Part shown: positions 28,779 through 37,241 of the stretch, in pieces
How the letters are laid out: every line of letters begins with the position of its first letter
How positions within the stretch are numbered: position 1 is the first letter of the stretch
Assembly: GCF_020866965.1 (NCBI RefSeq)
Contig: NZ_JAJATX010000002.1
Span: 1 to 64,000, forward strand
DNA from: Microvirga roseola
Lineage (GTDB): Bacteria > Pseudomonadota > Alphaproteobacteria > Rhizobiales > Beijerinckiaceae
Direction: 5' to 3'
Length of the DNA stretch: 64,000 nt
The notes under the pieces: generated by a model
Seen by the model: the letters and a program-made list of their open reading frames with translations, nothing else
What the model was told of the DNA's origin: nothing
The model's database searches: none
Made by a program: the position numbers and the translations under genes

Positions 28779-29522
28779 TCAAGGACATTCCGCCACGCAG
28801 GAGGCGGGAGCAGGAATAAAAACGGGAACCGTGCGGTTGGCGCGCCGGACCACGCGCACCGCACCGGGGCGATAGAGCTGCTTCGTCGCCTCGACGATGT
28901 GAAGTCCCGCGCCGGGCATGGAGAGGCCCGAGCCGATCCGCTCCCAGATCTGGCCGGTCTGGAGCAGAAGGCGGTTGCGCAGGGGCGGCATGTAGAGGGT
29001 CTCGGCCCAGCCCTCCGGCGAGAACCAGGTCTGGCGCATCAGGCTCTTGAGCTGGGAGCGGCTGTAGGGCTGGCCGTAGCCGAAGGGGGTCGTGTCCATG
29101 CGCGCCCACAACCCGCGCCGGTTGGGAACCACCATGATGATGCGTCCGCCCGGAGTCAGGATGCGCCAGATCTCGTGCAGGAGATCGCTCGGGCTCTCCA
29201 CCGTCTCCAGGGCATGCACCACCAGGACCCGGTCGATGGAGGCGTCGGGCAGGGGCATCATCAGCGGGTCGACGAGAGCGGCCGCCGAAGCTCCGGTGCT
29301 CGGCCAGTTCACGACGCCCTGGCTCGCCGGCATGAAGGCGATGGTGCGCTCGCATTCCTCCCGCACCGCCGCGAGATAGGGGGGCGCATAGCCGAGGCCG
29401 AGCACGCGCAGGCCGTGCAGGTGGCCCCAGAAGCTGTCGATGGCCCGCCCCACATAGCGGCAGGTCACGCCGCCCAAGGGGCTGGCGTAGAAGCTGCGCA
29501 GATCGGTGATGTCTATACTCAT
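28779..29522 (-). CDS. SAM-dependent methyltransferase
   Basis: A 247-residue class I methyltransferase. Motif I is LRVLGLGYAPPYLAA near residue 38-52, the acidic turn and core are VDPLMMPLPDASIDRVLVVH near 85-105, and GGRIIMVVPNRRGLWARMDT follows near 125. The ATG at 29522 is chosen because the conserved DLRSFYASPLGGV N-terminus follows it; the open frame upstream overlaps the divergent gloB gene. It is divergent from gloB by 117 bp, a pairing common in Hyphomicrobiales. The methyl acceptor is unknown. Confidence 0.85.
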   Translation of the reverse strand: MSIDITDLRSFYASPLGGVTCRYVGRAIDSFWGHLHGLRVLGLGYAPPYLAAVREECERTIAFMPASQGVVNWPSTGASAAALVDPLMMPLPDASIDRVLVVHALETVESPSDLLHEIWRILTPGGRIIMVVPNRRGLWARMDTTPFGYGQPYSRSQLKSLMRQTWFSPEGWAETLYMPPLRNRLLLQTGQIWERIGSGLSMPGAGLHIVEATKQLYRPGAVRVVRRANRTVPVFIPAPASCVAECP

Positions 29523-29639
29523 GCCCTGTCCGCTCGTGCCTGGCCGCCCCTTTCCCGAGAGCCGCTGCAAGTCAAGATCTGGTTTCCCGGCCGAACTGTC
29601 CCATGATAGCTCATGACGCATCAAGTAAAGGGGCCCGCC

Positions 29640-30407
29640 ATGTCCGCGCAAATCCACGTCTTTCGTTGTCTTGACGACAATATCGGTGCCCTGATCCAGG
29701 ATCCCAATACGGGGGCCTGCGCGGCCATCGACGCGCCGGAGGAGGGGCCGATCCTTGCGGCGCTCGCGGAAACCGGCTGGCAATTGTCCGACATCATCGT
29801 GACGCACCGCCATGCCGATCACGTGCAGGCGATCGAGCCCCTGAAGCGCCGCACCGGCTGCCGGGTGGTCGCGCCCGTGAAGGCCCGCGATGCGGTGCCT
29901 CTCGCCGACGCCTTCGTTCGCGAGGGCGATACGGTGATGGTCGGTGACCTCCAGGGGCATGTGTGGGAGACGCCAGGCCATTGCGCAGACCACATCTCAT
30001 ACTGGTTCGCCGCCGATCGCGCTCTGTTTGCGGGCGACACGCTCTTCACTCTCGGCTGCGGGCGCATGTTCGAGGGGACCTATGCCGGGTTCTGGGCCTC
30101 GCTCCAGCGTCTGGCGGCTCTTCCCGACGAGGCGCGGGTCTATTGCGGCCACGACTACACGCTCTCGAACGCCCGCTTCGCGCTCGCCGCCGATCCGGAC
30201 AACGAAGCCCTCAAGGCGCGGGCGGCGGAAGCCGAACGGGCGAAGGCCGAGGGCCGCTTCCTGGTGCCGAGCACCATCGGCCAGGAAAAGGCCACCAATC
30301 CGTTCCTGCGCGCAGGCGAGCCGGCGCTCGCGAAATCCGTGCAGAAGGAGGGGGCGAGCCCTGTCGAGGTGTTTCAGGCCTTGCGCGAATGGAAGAACAG
30401 GTTCTGA
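29640..30407 (+). CDS. gloB: Hydroxyacylglutathione hydrolase (glyoxalase II)
   Basis: GloB hydrolyses S-lactoylglutathione to lactate and glutathione, ending methylglyoxal detoxification. The 255-residue metallo-beta-lactamase-fold protein has the binuclear site THRHADH (His56, His58, Asp60, His61), PGHCADHISYW, GDTLFTLGCGRMFEG and YCGHDYTLSNARFA, followed by the C-terminal glutathione-binding helices. The start ATG at 29640 follows AAAGGGG; an upstream ATG at 29613 is less likely. Confidence 0.95.
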   Translation: MSAQIHVFRCLDDNIGALIQDPNTGACAAIDAPEEGPILAALAETGWQLSDIIVTHRHADHVQAIEPLKRRTGCRVVAPVKARDAVPLADAFVREGDTVMVGDLQGHVWETPGHCADHISYWFAADRALFAGDTLFTLGCGRMFEGTYAGFWASLQRLAALPDEARVYCGHDYTLSNARFALAADPDNEALKARAAEAERAKAEGRFLVPSTIGQEKATNPFLRAGEPALAKSVQKEGASPVEVFQALREWKNRF

Positions 30408-30441
30408 TGAGGCGAGAGCACACCAGGAGCGTTTGAGCCTC

Positions 30442-31209
30442 ATGAGCGATCAGAGCCTCGTCATCGGATTGGAAAGCCGGCTCCTGAACGCCTGGCCGTC
30501 CTTCGACTACCAGGCCTATGACGGCTGGATCCTGCGGCTCGCCAACGGCTATTCCAAGCGCGCCAACTCCGCCACGCCCCTCATGCCTGGCGCGGCCCTC
30601 GACGACGATCTCCTCGACACCATGATCGCGCGTTTCGTGGAGGCCAATGTGCGCCCCACCTTTCGCCTCAACGGGCTGCAGGCGGCGGATGCGGATCAGC
30701 GCCTGGCCGAGCGCGGCTTCCAGGAGATCGAGGCCACCTGTGTGATGGTGGTTCCCGTCAGGGAGGGCGACTGCGCCGTCGATCCCGAGGTGCGCCTCCA
30801 GGCCGAGGTCACCAAGCGCTGGGTGCGGGAGGCCGCGGAATCCTATGGCGGCGATAAGGCCGACGATTCGACCCTGATGCAGATCGTCTCCCGCATCCGC
30901 CAGAAGGCGGCCTTTGCGACCCTCGATCTCGACGAAAAGCCGGTCGCCTGGGGACTTGGCGTGGTGGAGCGGGGCTATGTGGGCCTTTACGACATCGTCG
31001 TTTCGCCGGAGTTGCGCGGCATCGGTCTAGGGCGGCGCGTGGTCTCGAGCCTCATGGCCTGGGGCTACCAGGAGGGTGCCCATACGGCCTATCTCCAGGT
31101 CCGCGAGGAGAACGAGGTCGCCCGCTCCCTCTATCGGTCCCTCGGCTTCGGGGACGCCTATCGCTACACGCACCGGGTCATGCCGCCGCCGCCGCCCGCT
31201 TCGGCGTAA
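30442..31209 (+). CDS. GNAT family N-acetyltransferase
   Basis: A 255-residue acetyltransferase. An N-terminal domain (about 1-115) begins LESRLLNAWPSFDYQAYDGW; the GNAT fold follows, with acetyl-CoA-binding VVSPELRGIGLGRRVVSSL near 190 and YLQVREENEVARSLYRSLGF near 218. The substrate is unknown. It starts 34 bp after gloB, probably in the same transcript. Its 3' end overlaps the convergent EamA transporter gene by 32 bp, in the poly-Pro/Ala C-terminal codons. Confidence 0.88.
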   Translation: MSDQSLVIGLESRLLNAWPSFDYQAYDGWILRLANGYSKRANSATPLMPGAALDDDLLDTMIARFVEANVRPTFRLNGLQAADADQRLAERGFQEIEATCVMVVPVREGDCAVDPEVRLQAEVTKRWVREAAESYGGDKADDSTLMQIVSRIRQKAAFATLDLDEKPVAWGLGVVERGYVGLYDIVVSPELRGIGLGRRVVSSLMAWGYQEGAHTAYLQVREENEVARSLYRSLGFGDAYRYTHRVMPPPPPASA

Positions 31210-32068
31210 GCGTCGCGACGAGGGCGCCGAGGACGATCAGGCCGCAGGAGGCGGCGAGCGTCAGCGACGGCTCCGCATAACCGGCAAGGACGAGAAGCAG
31301 CGTCGAGAGCACGGGAGCCGCATAGGAGGCGACGCCGAGCAGGCGGATGTCGCCCCGCTTCATGCCGATGTCCCAGACATAGAAGGATCCGCCCACCGGG
31401 CCGAGACCGAGCGCCACGAGCGCGAGCCACTGCATGGAGGTCTCGGGCCAGACGGTCGTCTCGAACATCAGGTGGCAGACGAGGCTCAGGAAGGCCGCCA
31501 TTAGGCAGAAACCGGCCACCGCGTCGGTCGGCACCTGGCCGAAGCGGCGGGACAGAACCGAGTAGCTGGCCCAGAAGAAGGCGGCGACGACCGCGCAGAG
31601 ATAGCCGGGAATGTCTTCCGCCCGCGCATCGAGGGATCCGCGCCCGGCGATGAGCACGACGACTCCCGCAAATCCGAGCAGCGCTCCGACAATGTGGGCC
31701 CGCCGGAGATGCTCGCCCGGCAGGAGCGAGGAGAACAGGACGATCAGGAGCGGCCAGAGATAGTTCAGCAGGCCCGCCTCCGCCGGCGGAGCCCAGCGCA
31801 AGGCGGCGAAATAGAGGGCGTGATAGCCGAAGAGGCCGCTCAGGCCGAGAGCCCAGACGATGGGTTTCTGACGCAGGGCCCTGATCCCCTGGGGCCGCAC
31901 GATCCAGCTCGCCATTCCGAGAAGCCCGCCGATCAGGAAGGTCATCGCCACGAGCTGAAACGGGGGGATCCGCCCCGTCGCCACTGTCAGCAGGGCCAGG
32001 AGGGACCAGAGAAGAATGGCTGTGAAGCCGATCAGGGTGGCGGTGCGAGTCGTCATGATGACCGCCAT
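31178..32068 (-). CDS. EamA/DMT family transporter (YddG-like)
   Basis: A 296-residue inner-membrane protein with ten predicted helices in two EamA repeats. TLIGFTAILLWSLLALLT, FGYHALYFAALRWAPPAEAG and LNYLWPLLIVLFSSLL resemble the YddG branch, which exports aromatic amino acids and related compounds. Start candidates are ATGs at 32068 and 32056. The first sits just after the phaB terminator hairpin, whose stem contains GAGGG that could serve as ribosome site. It is downstream of phaB on the same strand and overlaps the acetyltransferase gene tail to tail. Confidence 0.85.
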   Translation of the reverse strand: MAVIMTTRTATLIGFTAILLWSLLALLTVATGRIPPFQLVAMTFLIGGLLGMASWIVRPQGIRALRQKPIVWALGLSGLFGYHALYFAALRWAPPAEAGLLNYLWPLLIVLFSSLLPGEHLRRAHIVGALLGFAGVVVLIAGRGSLDARAEDIPGYLCAVVAAFFWASYSVLSRRFGQVPTDAVAGFCLMAAFLSLVCHLMFETTVWPETSMQWLALVALGLGPVGGSFYVWDIGMKRGDIRLLGVASYAAPVLSTLLLVLAGYAEPSLTLAASCGLIVLGALVATLTPKRAAAAA

Positions 32069-32069
32069 A

Positions 32070-32098
32070 AACGAAAGCCCTCCCGCTGAGGAGGGCCC
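32070..32098 (-). terminator. Terminator hairpin downstream of phaB
   Basis: The stem GCCCTCC (32077-32083) pairs with GGAGGGC (32090-32096) around a 6-nt loop; on the minus strand TTTCGTTT follows. The transporter start codon lies immediately after, so read-through would be required for cotranscription. Confidence 0.75.
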
Positions 32099-32129
32099 TT
32101 GGAGCTTTATTGCGACACGCCGGGCGGCG

Positions 32130-32855
32130 TCAGGCCATGTATTGCCCGCCGTTGAGGGACAGGGTCGAGCCGGTGATGAAGCCCGCATCGTCGCCGGCGA
32201 GGAAGAGCACCCCACGGGCGATCTCCCCCGCCTCCCCGAGGCGGCCGACCGGGATGAGGGGAAGGATCTTGGATTTGAGAACCTCTTCCGGCACCGCCTT
32301 CACCATCTCGGTGGCGATGTAGCCGGGTGCGATCACGTTGACGGTGATCCCCTTGTTGGCGTTCTCCAAAGCGAGCGCCTTGGCGAAACCGACGACGCCA
32401 GCCTTGGCGGCCGAGTAGTTCGCCTGTCCCATCTGACCCTTCTGGCCGTTGATGGAGGAGATGATGATGATGCGTCCGAAGCCGCGCTCACGCATGCCCT
32501 CGATCACGGGCCGCGTACAGGTGAACATGGAATCGAGATTGGTGCGCATGACGGCCGACCACTGGTCGAAGGTCATCTTGTGGAACATGCCGTCGCGGGT
32601 GATGCCCGCATTGTTGACCAAGATGTCGACGGGGCCGTGCTCGGCCTCGATGCTCCTGATCCCCGCCTCGCAGGCGGCGGCGTCCGATACGTCGAACTTG
32701 TAGACCGGGATGTCCGTCTCGGATTTGAACTTGTTGGCGGCCTCGTCATTGCCGCCGTAATTGGCCGCAACTGTATAGCCTTTTTCCTTGAGGGCCATCG
32801 AGATCGCGGCGCCGATGCCGCGAGTGCCGCCGGTGACCAATGCAACGCGCGCCAT
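32130..32855 (-). CDS. phaB: Acetoacetyl-CoA reductase PhaB
   Basis: PhaB reduces acetoacetyl-CoA to (R)-3-hydroxybutyryl-CoA with NADPH for polyhydroxybutyrate synthesis. The 241-residue short-chain dehydrogenase has the nucleotide motif VTGGTRGIGAAIS at 7-19, NNAGITRDGMFHKM near 87, and the active-site YSAAKAG (Tyr-x-x-x-Lys) near 150. The ATG at 32855 follows a strong AAGGAG. Together with phaA upstream it supplies the PHA monomer. An inverted repeat at 32915-32933 could bind a regulator. Confidence 0.96.
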   Translation of the reverse strand: MARVALVTGGTRGIGAAISMALKEKGYTVAANYGGNDEAANKFKSETDIPVYKFDVSDAAACEAGIRSIEAEHGPVDILVNNAGITRDGMFHKMTFDQWSAVMRTNLDSMFTCTRPVIEGMRERGFGRIIIISSINGQKGQMGQANYSAAKAGVVGFAKALALENANKGITVNVIAPGYIATEMVKAVPEEVLKSKILPLIPVGRLGEAGEIARGVLFLAGDDAGFITGSTLSLNGGQYMA

Positions 32856-32914
32856 GTCTGTCTCCTTCCCGAGCCGTTCCCATGCGGATCTCTGTCGGAT
32901 CCATTCCATCCCGA

Positions 32915-32933
32915 GGCAGCAAATCACGCTGCC
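32915..32933. promoter_or_regulatory. Inverted repeat upstream of phaB, candidate PhaR site
   Basis: GGCAGC-AAATCAC-GCTGCC lies 60 bp ahead of the phaB start. PhaR repressors are known to bind TGC-containing dyads, and phaR is encoded 1.6 kb away. The match to a published site is loose, so the assignment is tentative. Confidence 0.35.
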
Positions 32934-33011
32934 TAAGGCATAGTTTAGTATATGTGGCGAAGCGGAAAAGAATGAAGCTCCGTAATTTCCCGGAGAACTT
33001 TCGTCCTAAAG

Positions 33012-33052
33012 AAGAAGGGCCGCGCTCCTCGACGAAAGCGCGGCCCGTTCTG
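33012..33052 (-). terminator. Rho-independent terminator of phaA
   Basis: A 10-bp stem GGGCCGCGCT (33017-33026) pairs with AGCGCGGCCC (33037-33046). The minus-strand tail is TTCTTCTTT. It implies that phaA and phaB are at least partly separate transcripts. Confidence 0.8.
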
Positions 33053-33100
33053 TTATCCTATTGGGAGCGAGGCGGCCTGCGCCCCGCTCTCGAGAACGCC

Positions 33101-34279
33101 TCAGCGCTCCACGCACATGGCGACGCCCATGCCGCCGCCGATGCAGAGAGTGGCGAGGCCCTTCCTCGCATTGCGGCGGCCCATCTCGTGAAGCAGGGTC
33201 ACGAAGACACGCGCTCCCGACGCGCCGATGGGATGGCCGATGGCGATGGCGCCGCCGTTGACGTTCACGATGGACGGATCCCAGCCCATGTCCTTGTTGA
33301 CCGCGAGCGCCTGCGCCGCGAAGGCCTCGTTCGCCTCGACGAGGTCGAGATCGGAAGCCTTCCAGCCGGCCTTCTCCAGCGCCTTGCGCGAGGCCGGGAT
33401 CGGGCCCGTGCCCATGATCGCCGGATCGACGCCGGCGGTGGCCCAGGAGACGATCCGGGCGAGCGGGGTGAGCCCGCGCCTTTCGGCCTCGGCCTCGGTC
33501 ATCAGCACGACGGCCGCCGCGCCATCATTGATGCCGGAGGCGTTGCCTGCGGTTACCGTGCCCTCCTTCGAGAAGGCGGGCTTGAGCTTCGCGAGAGCCT
33601 CGACGGTCGTGCCGGCGCGGATGTACTCGTCCTGGTCCACCGCGATGTCGCCCTTGCGGGTGGAGATCGTCACCGGCGTGATCTCGTCCTTGAACCGGCC
33701 TTCCTTCTGGGCGGCCTCGGCCTTGTTCTGCGAGGCGGTGGCGAACTGGTCCTGCTCCTCGCGGGTGAGCTGCCAGCGCTGGGCCACGTTCTCGGCGGTG
33801 TTGCCCATGTGGTAGCCGTTGAAGGCGTCCATCAGGCCGTCCTTCAGCATGGTGTCCGCGAGCTTGAAGTCGCCCATCTTGGTGCCAGAGCGCATATGCG
33901 CCGCGTGCGGGGCGAGCGACATGGATTCCTGTCCGCCCGCCACGATGATGCTGGCGTCGCCGTTGGCGATCTGCTGCAGGCCGATGGCGACGGTGCGCAG
34001 GCCCGAGCCGCAGAGCTGGTTGAGGCCCCAGGCGGTCTTCTCCTGCGGCACGCCCGCGGCCATGGCCGCCTGGCGGGCCGGGTTCTGGCCCTGGCCGGCG
34101 GTAAGGATCTGGCCGAGGATGACCTCGTCCACTTCCGCTCCGTCGACCTTCGCGCGCTCGAGCGCCGCCTTGATGGCGACCGCGCCGAGCTCATGCGCGG
34201 GGGTATTGGCGAAGGCGCCGTTGAACGAACCGACGGGGGTGCGTGCAGCGCCGACGATGACGATGCTGTCTCGGGCCAT
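33101..34279 (-). CDS. phaA: Acetyl-CoA acetyltransferase (beta-ketothiolase) PhaA
   Basis: PhaA condenses two acetyl-CoA into acetoacetyl-CoA, the first step of PHB synthesis. The 392-residue thiolase has the acyl-accepting Cys90 in [12 protein letters not shown], the [19 protein letters not shown] histidine motif near 340-358, and the second cysteine in [12 protein letters not shown] near 376-387. The N-terminus [19 protein letters not shown] is typical. It precedes phaB on the same strand. Confidence 0.97.
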   Translation of the reverse strand: MARDSIVIVGAARTPVGSFNGAFANTPAHELGAVAIKAALERAKVDGAEVDEVILGQILTAGQGQNPARQAAMAAGVPQEKTAWGLNQLCGSGLRTVAIGLQQIANGDASIIVAGGQESMSLAPHAAHMRSGTKMGDFKLADTMLKDGLMDAFNGYHMGNTAENVAQRWQLTREEQDQFATASQNKAEAAQKEGRFKDEITPVTISTRKGDIAVDQDEYIRAGTTVEALAKLKPAFSKEGTVTAGNASGINDGAAAVVLMTEAEAERRGLTPLARIVSWATAGVDPAIMGTGPIPASRKALEKAGWKASDLDLVEANEAFAAQALAVNKDMGWDPSIVNVNGGAIAIGHPIGASGARVFVTLLHEMGRRNARKGLATLCIGGGMGVAMCVER

Positions 34280-34410
34280 TCCGATCTCCTGTGCTGGCCT
34301 GCCTATGCGCGAGGCAAAGTGCTGATGATCCGATCAAAGCGCGCAGCGGGTCGAAGTCAAGCACACTATGGTCGAGGGACCGTGAAATCCCGCCTGCGCT
34401 TTTAAGGCTT

Positions 34411-34484
34411 TGACCAAATCCGGGAACCCACTAATCTGGGCGCGGCTCAAGCCCGGAAGCGGGCCCGGGCCAGCGCTTTGGTCA
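34411..34484. promoter_or_regulatory. phaR upstream region with widely spaced inverted repeat
   Basis: TGACCAAA (34411-34418) recurs as the inverse TTTGGTCA (34477-34484), 22 bp before the phaR start. The two half-sites could allow autoregulation by looping, as PhaR proteins repress their own genes in other species. No direct evidence exists here. Confidence 0.3.
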
Positions 34485-34505
34485 CTAGTACTGCATCGGG
34501 ATCCC

Positions 34506-35081
34506 ATGGCGACGGACAAGCAGCCGACGGTCATCAAGAAATACGCCAACCGCCGCCTCTATCACACCGGCACCTCGACCTACGTGACGCTGGAGGACCT
34601 GGCGGAGATGGTCCGCGGCGGCGAGGATTTCGTCGTCTACGACGCGAAGTCGGGCGAGGACATCACCCGCACGGTCCTGACCCAGATCATCTTCGAGCAG
34701 GAGAGCAAGGAGGGGCAGAACCTCCTTCCCGTCACCGTGCTGCGCCAGCTCATCCGCTTCTATGGCGACAGCATGCAGGCGCTGGTGCCGAGCTACCTCG
34801 AATTCTCCATGAACAACCTGTCCCGGGAACAGCAGAAGCTGCGGGACCAGATGGCCCAGGCCTTCGGCCCCGGAGCCTTCCAGGCCATGGAGGACCAGAT
34901 CCGCAAGAACATGGGTCTCTTCACGGAAGCCATGCGCATGTTCTCGCCCTTCCCCCCGCAGCGGCCCGGAGGTCCAGTCGAGACCAGGGCCGAGGCGGAG
35001 GAGACCTCCGACGAACTCGACGCCCTGAAGCGCCAGATGGCCGACATGCAGGCAAAGCTCGAGAAGCTTTCAGGCAAGTAG
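34506..35081 (+). CDS. phaR: Polyhydroxyalkanoate synthesis repressor PhaR
   Basis: PhaR senses PHA granules and represses phasin genes and its own gene. The 191-residue protein has the PHB/PHA accumulation-regulator DNA-binding domain at the N-terminus (VIKKYANRRLYHTGTSTYVT near 9-28, then LEDLAEMVRGGEDFVV) followed by PHB-binding helices with LPVTVLRQLIRFYGDSMQ near 80. The C-terminal part ends in a heptad-like helix (LDALKRQMADMQAKLEKL). The ATG at 34506 gives the usual MATDKQPTVIKKYANRRLY start. It is divergent from phaA and followed by its own terminator. Confidence 0.95.
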   Translation: MATDKQPTVIKKYANRRLYHTGTSTYVTLEDLAEMVRGGEDFVVYDAKSGEDITRTVLTQIIFEQESKEGQNLLPVTVLRQLIRFYGDSMQALVPSYLEFSMNNLSREQQKLRDQMAQAFGPGAFQAMEDQIRKNMGLFTEAMRMFSPFPPQRPGGPVETRAEAEETSDELDALKRQMADMQAKLEKLSGK

Positions 35082-35095
35082 GCGCAGGGCTTCAG

Positions 35096-35120
35096 GCGGG
35101 CGGCTTCACGCCCGCTTTTT
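35096..35120 (+). terminator. Rho-independent terminator of phaR
   Basis: A 7-bp stem GCGGGCG/CGCCCGC with a 6-nt loop is followed by TTTTT. It overlaps the last codons of the convergent EAL-protein gene. Confidence 0.85.
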
Positions 35121-36752
35121 CCGTTGTCCGAGGCTGTCGGCCTGTCGGATCGCCTCAAGCTCCCCGAACAGGTTTCCATCTAGATAATCCACGCCCCAGG
35201 ATTCCAGCAGGCGGGCGGTTCCCTCGTCGTCCACCCATTCCGCGGCGGTGGGGATACCGAGGTGCTGCGCCCTGTCGATCAGGGTGCGCAGGTAAAGGCG
35301 GTCGTCGGTCGAGCGCCCGAGGGGCTGGATGAAGACGCCGTCGAGGCGGACGAGATCGACCGGCAGGTCCTGAATCTGCGACAGCGCCACATGGCCGGCC
35401 CCGAAGCCGGAGACGGAAAGGCCGATCCCGAGGGCCTTCATGGCATCCAGCCGGCCCCTGACGGCAGGTATATCCGCAAGCGCGCTCTCGTCGATCTCGA
35501 TCATGAACCGCGAGGCGATCCCCGGTCGCGCGCCGAGATGGGCGGCCAGCACCGCCAGCCACTCGGGATCCTGCAGGGCAGCCGCGGAGAGGGGCAGGGC
35601 GAGGCGCTCCTGGCCATGGCGGGCGAGGCGATCCGCCGCCAGTTCCAGCAGGCGGGATTCCAAGAGAAGGGCAAGCCCGTCCACATCCCGGCGAGGCGGG
35701 AGCGGGACCGTGCGCCCGTCGGAAAGGGCGAGACCGGCGCAGGCCCGGGTCATGGCGCTGGCGCGCGTGCGGGAGTCCACCACCGGGCGACAGGACAGGC
35801 TCAGGCTGCGGCTGTTGAGGGCGGCAAGCCAGTCGAAGGGATCGCGCTTCGCGCTCGGCTTCGACGGGGCGTGGCGGAGATCGTGGACCCTGGTGGTCTC
35901 GCCGCGTTCGATGCCGAGACTCAGCGCCTCCTCGGCAAAGCGCAGCAGCTTCACGGCCTTGAAGGTGTGATCCGGCGCGCAGGCGGCGGCGAGATGCAGG
36001 GAGGAGGCCGCCGGATGGCCTCTGAGCAGGTCCGCCAACCGCCTCATGGCGCTGGCCGCCTCGATGGCCGGGCAGCCGACCAGGGCGAGGGCGAAGCAGT
36101 TGGGACCAAGGGCCGCGAAATGGTCTTGCCGGCGCATCATCGGGCGGAGCCTGTGGCCGATCTCCGCCACCGTGACCTCGTCCTCGTCCTGGAAACACCC
36201 GACGATCAGGGTGCAGGTCTGGGAGAGGCGCAGGGCCTCGTTGATGGAGGCCTGAATGGAGCGGAGCAGCTCCGAGCGCGACACGATGGCGGCAGGCAGG
36301 AGATCGGGCGTGCTGGCCTGGATGTCCGCGCGCAACTGGCCGCGTACGAAAGCGGGCCGCCCACGGCCATCCGGCAGCCAGCGGCCGCAATCCAGCACCA
36401 TGACGACCCGGTCCGGTCCGAAGCGCAGGGCATGGCGGGTATCATAGGTTCCGCTCGGGCTGGCGCCTTCCGCGATCGCTTCATGGCGGGAGGACCCGCT
36501 GCCGGGCTCGACCAAGCGGGCGAAGGCCGCGCCCGTCTGGGGCAGGTCGTCGTCCGAATCCAGACCCAGCGCGGATGCCGCGTGAGGTCCCCAGGACAGC
36601 GTGTCGGAGGCGAGATCCCAGGCATAGACGGTGCCGGAGGAAGAGGCCCGGCCGGAAGGGAGGGAAGGCTGACGGCGCCTGCGCGACGTCCGGGATGCGC
36701 CCGAAAAGATCCCAGCCCGCCCCTGACGCTTCGACCCCATCTGACCCAACAC
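35106..36752 (-). CDS. Degenerate PAS-GGDEF-EAL protein, probably inactive phosphodiesterase domain
   Basis: A 548-residue cytoplasmic protein. A basic tail (1-35) precedes a PAS-like region (about 40-130), a GGDEF-like fold (about 145-290) with no GGDEF signature, and an EAL-like domain (about 305-535). Expected catalytic residues of the EAL domain are missing. The EAL tripeptide position after the CRPVVD strand carries no Glu-Ala-Leu, and the DDFGTG metal loop reads SGFGAG. The fold strands MIEIDESAL, LPVDLVRLDGVFIQ and SWGVDYLDGNLFG are kept. It is therefore more likely a binding or scaffold protein than a c-di-GMP hydrolase. It converges on phaR with a 24-bp gap. Confidence 0.8.
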   Translation of the reverse strand: MLGQMGSKRQGRAGIFSGASRTSRRRRQPSLPSGRASSSGTVYAWDLASDTLSWGPHAASALGLDSDDDLPQTGAAFARLVEPGSGSSRHEAIAEGASPSGTYDTRHALRFGPDRVVMVLDCGRWLPDGRGRPAFVRGQLRADIQASTPDLLPAAIVSRSELLRSIQASINEALRLSQTCTLIVGCFQDEDEVTVAEIGHRLRPMMRRQDHFAALGPNCFALALVGCPAIEAASAMRRLADLLRGHPAASSLHLAAACAPDHTFKAVKLLRFAEEALSLGIERGETTRVHDLRHAPSKPSAKRDPFDWLAALNSRSLSLSCRPVVDSRTRASAMTRACAGLALSDGRTVPLPPRRDVDGLALLLESRLLELAADRLARHGQERLALPLSAAALQDPEWLAVLAAHLGARPGIASRFMIEIDESALADIPAVRGRLDAMKALGIGLSVSGFGAGHVALSQIQDLPVDLVRLDGVFIQPLGRSTDDRLYLRTLIDRAQHLGIPTAAEWVDDEGTARLLESWGVDYLDGNLFGELEAIRQADSLGQRKKRA

Positions 36753-36879
36753 CCCGACGCAGAGGGGCTGGAGGACGGCGAAACGGCTCGCGGCCCGGTC
36801 GACAACCCCTTTGATGCAAGGGAGCAGGATCGGCGCAAAGCCTTAAGAAATCTTGAAAGCTTCAGGCGTCAGGGCACAA

Positions 36880-36907
36880 AAAAACCGGCGCATGGAGCGC
36901 CGGTTCC
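36880..36907 (-). terminator. Rho-independent terminator of rpmF
   Basis: An 8-bp stem ACCGGCGC/GCGCCGGT with a 5-nt loop (36884-36904) is followed on the minus strand by TTTTTTTG. It lies 25 bp past the rpmF stop. Confidence 0.92.
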
Positions 36908-36931
36908 TGATTGTCGCATGAAGCGTGGATC

Positions 36932-37117
36932 TTACGCTTCCGACTTCACCTTGAGGACCTGACGGCCACGGTACATGCCGGTCTTCAGGTCGATGTGGTG
37001 AGGGCGGCGCAGCTCGCCGGAATCCTTGTCCTCGACGTAGGTCGGGGCCTTCAGGGCATCGGCGGAGCGACGCATGCCGCGCCGCGACGGCGACGTTTTT
37101 CTCTTTGGAACGGCCAT
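36932..37117 (-). CDS. rpmF: 50S ribosomal protein L32
   Basis: A 61-residue basic protein with the L32 start [20 protein letters not shown] and the [17 protein letters not shown]-terminal strand. It lacks the zinc cysteines found in some L32 proteins, as in other Hyphomicrobiales. It lies downstream of mtgA on the same strand after a 124-bp gap and ends in a strong terminator. Confidence 0.97.
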   Translation of the reverse strand: MAVPKRKTSPSRRGMRRSADALKAPTYVEDKDSGELRRPHHIDLKTGMYRGRQVLKVKSEA

Positions 37118-37241
37118 TTATCTCGTCTCCGGTCAATAGCGGAGCGCCCGCTTAACCGGGGAACGCTCACATCTCAGTCTTGATGAGGTTGCGCCTCATA
37201 CAAGGTATTCGGGGAAATATCTAGCCCCTTTGAGCGCGCGG

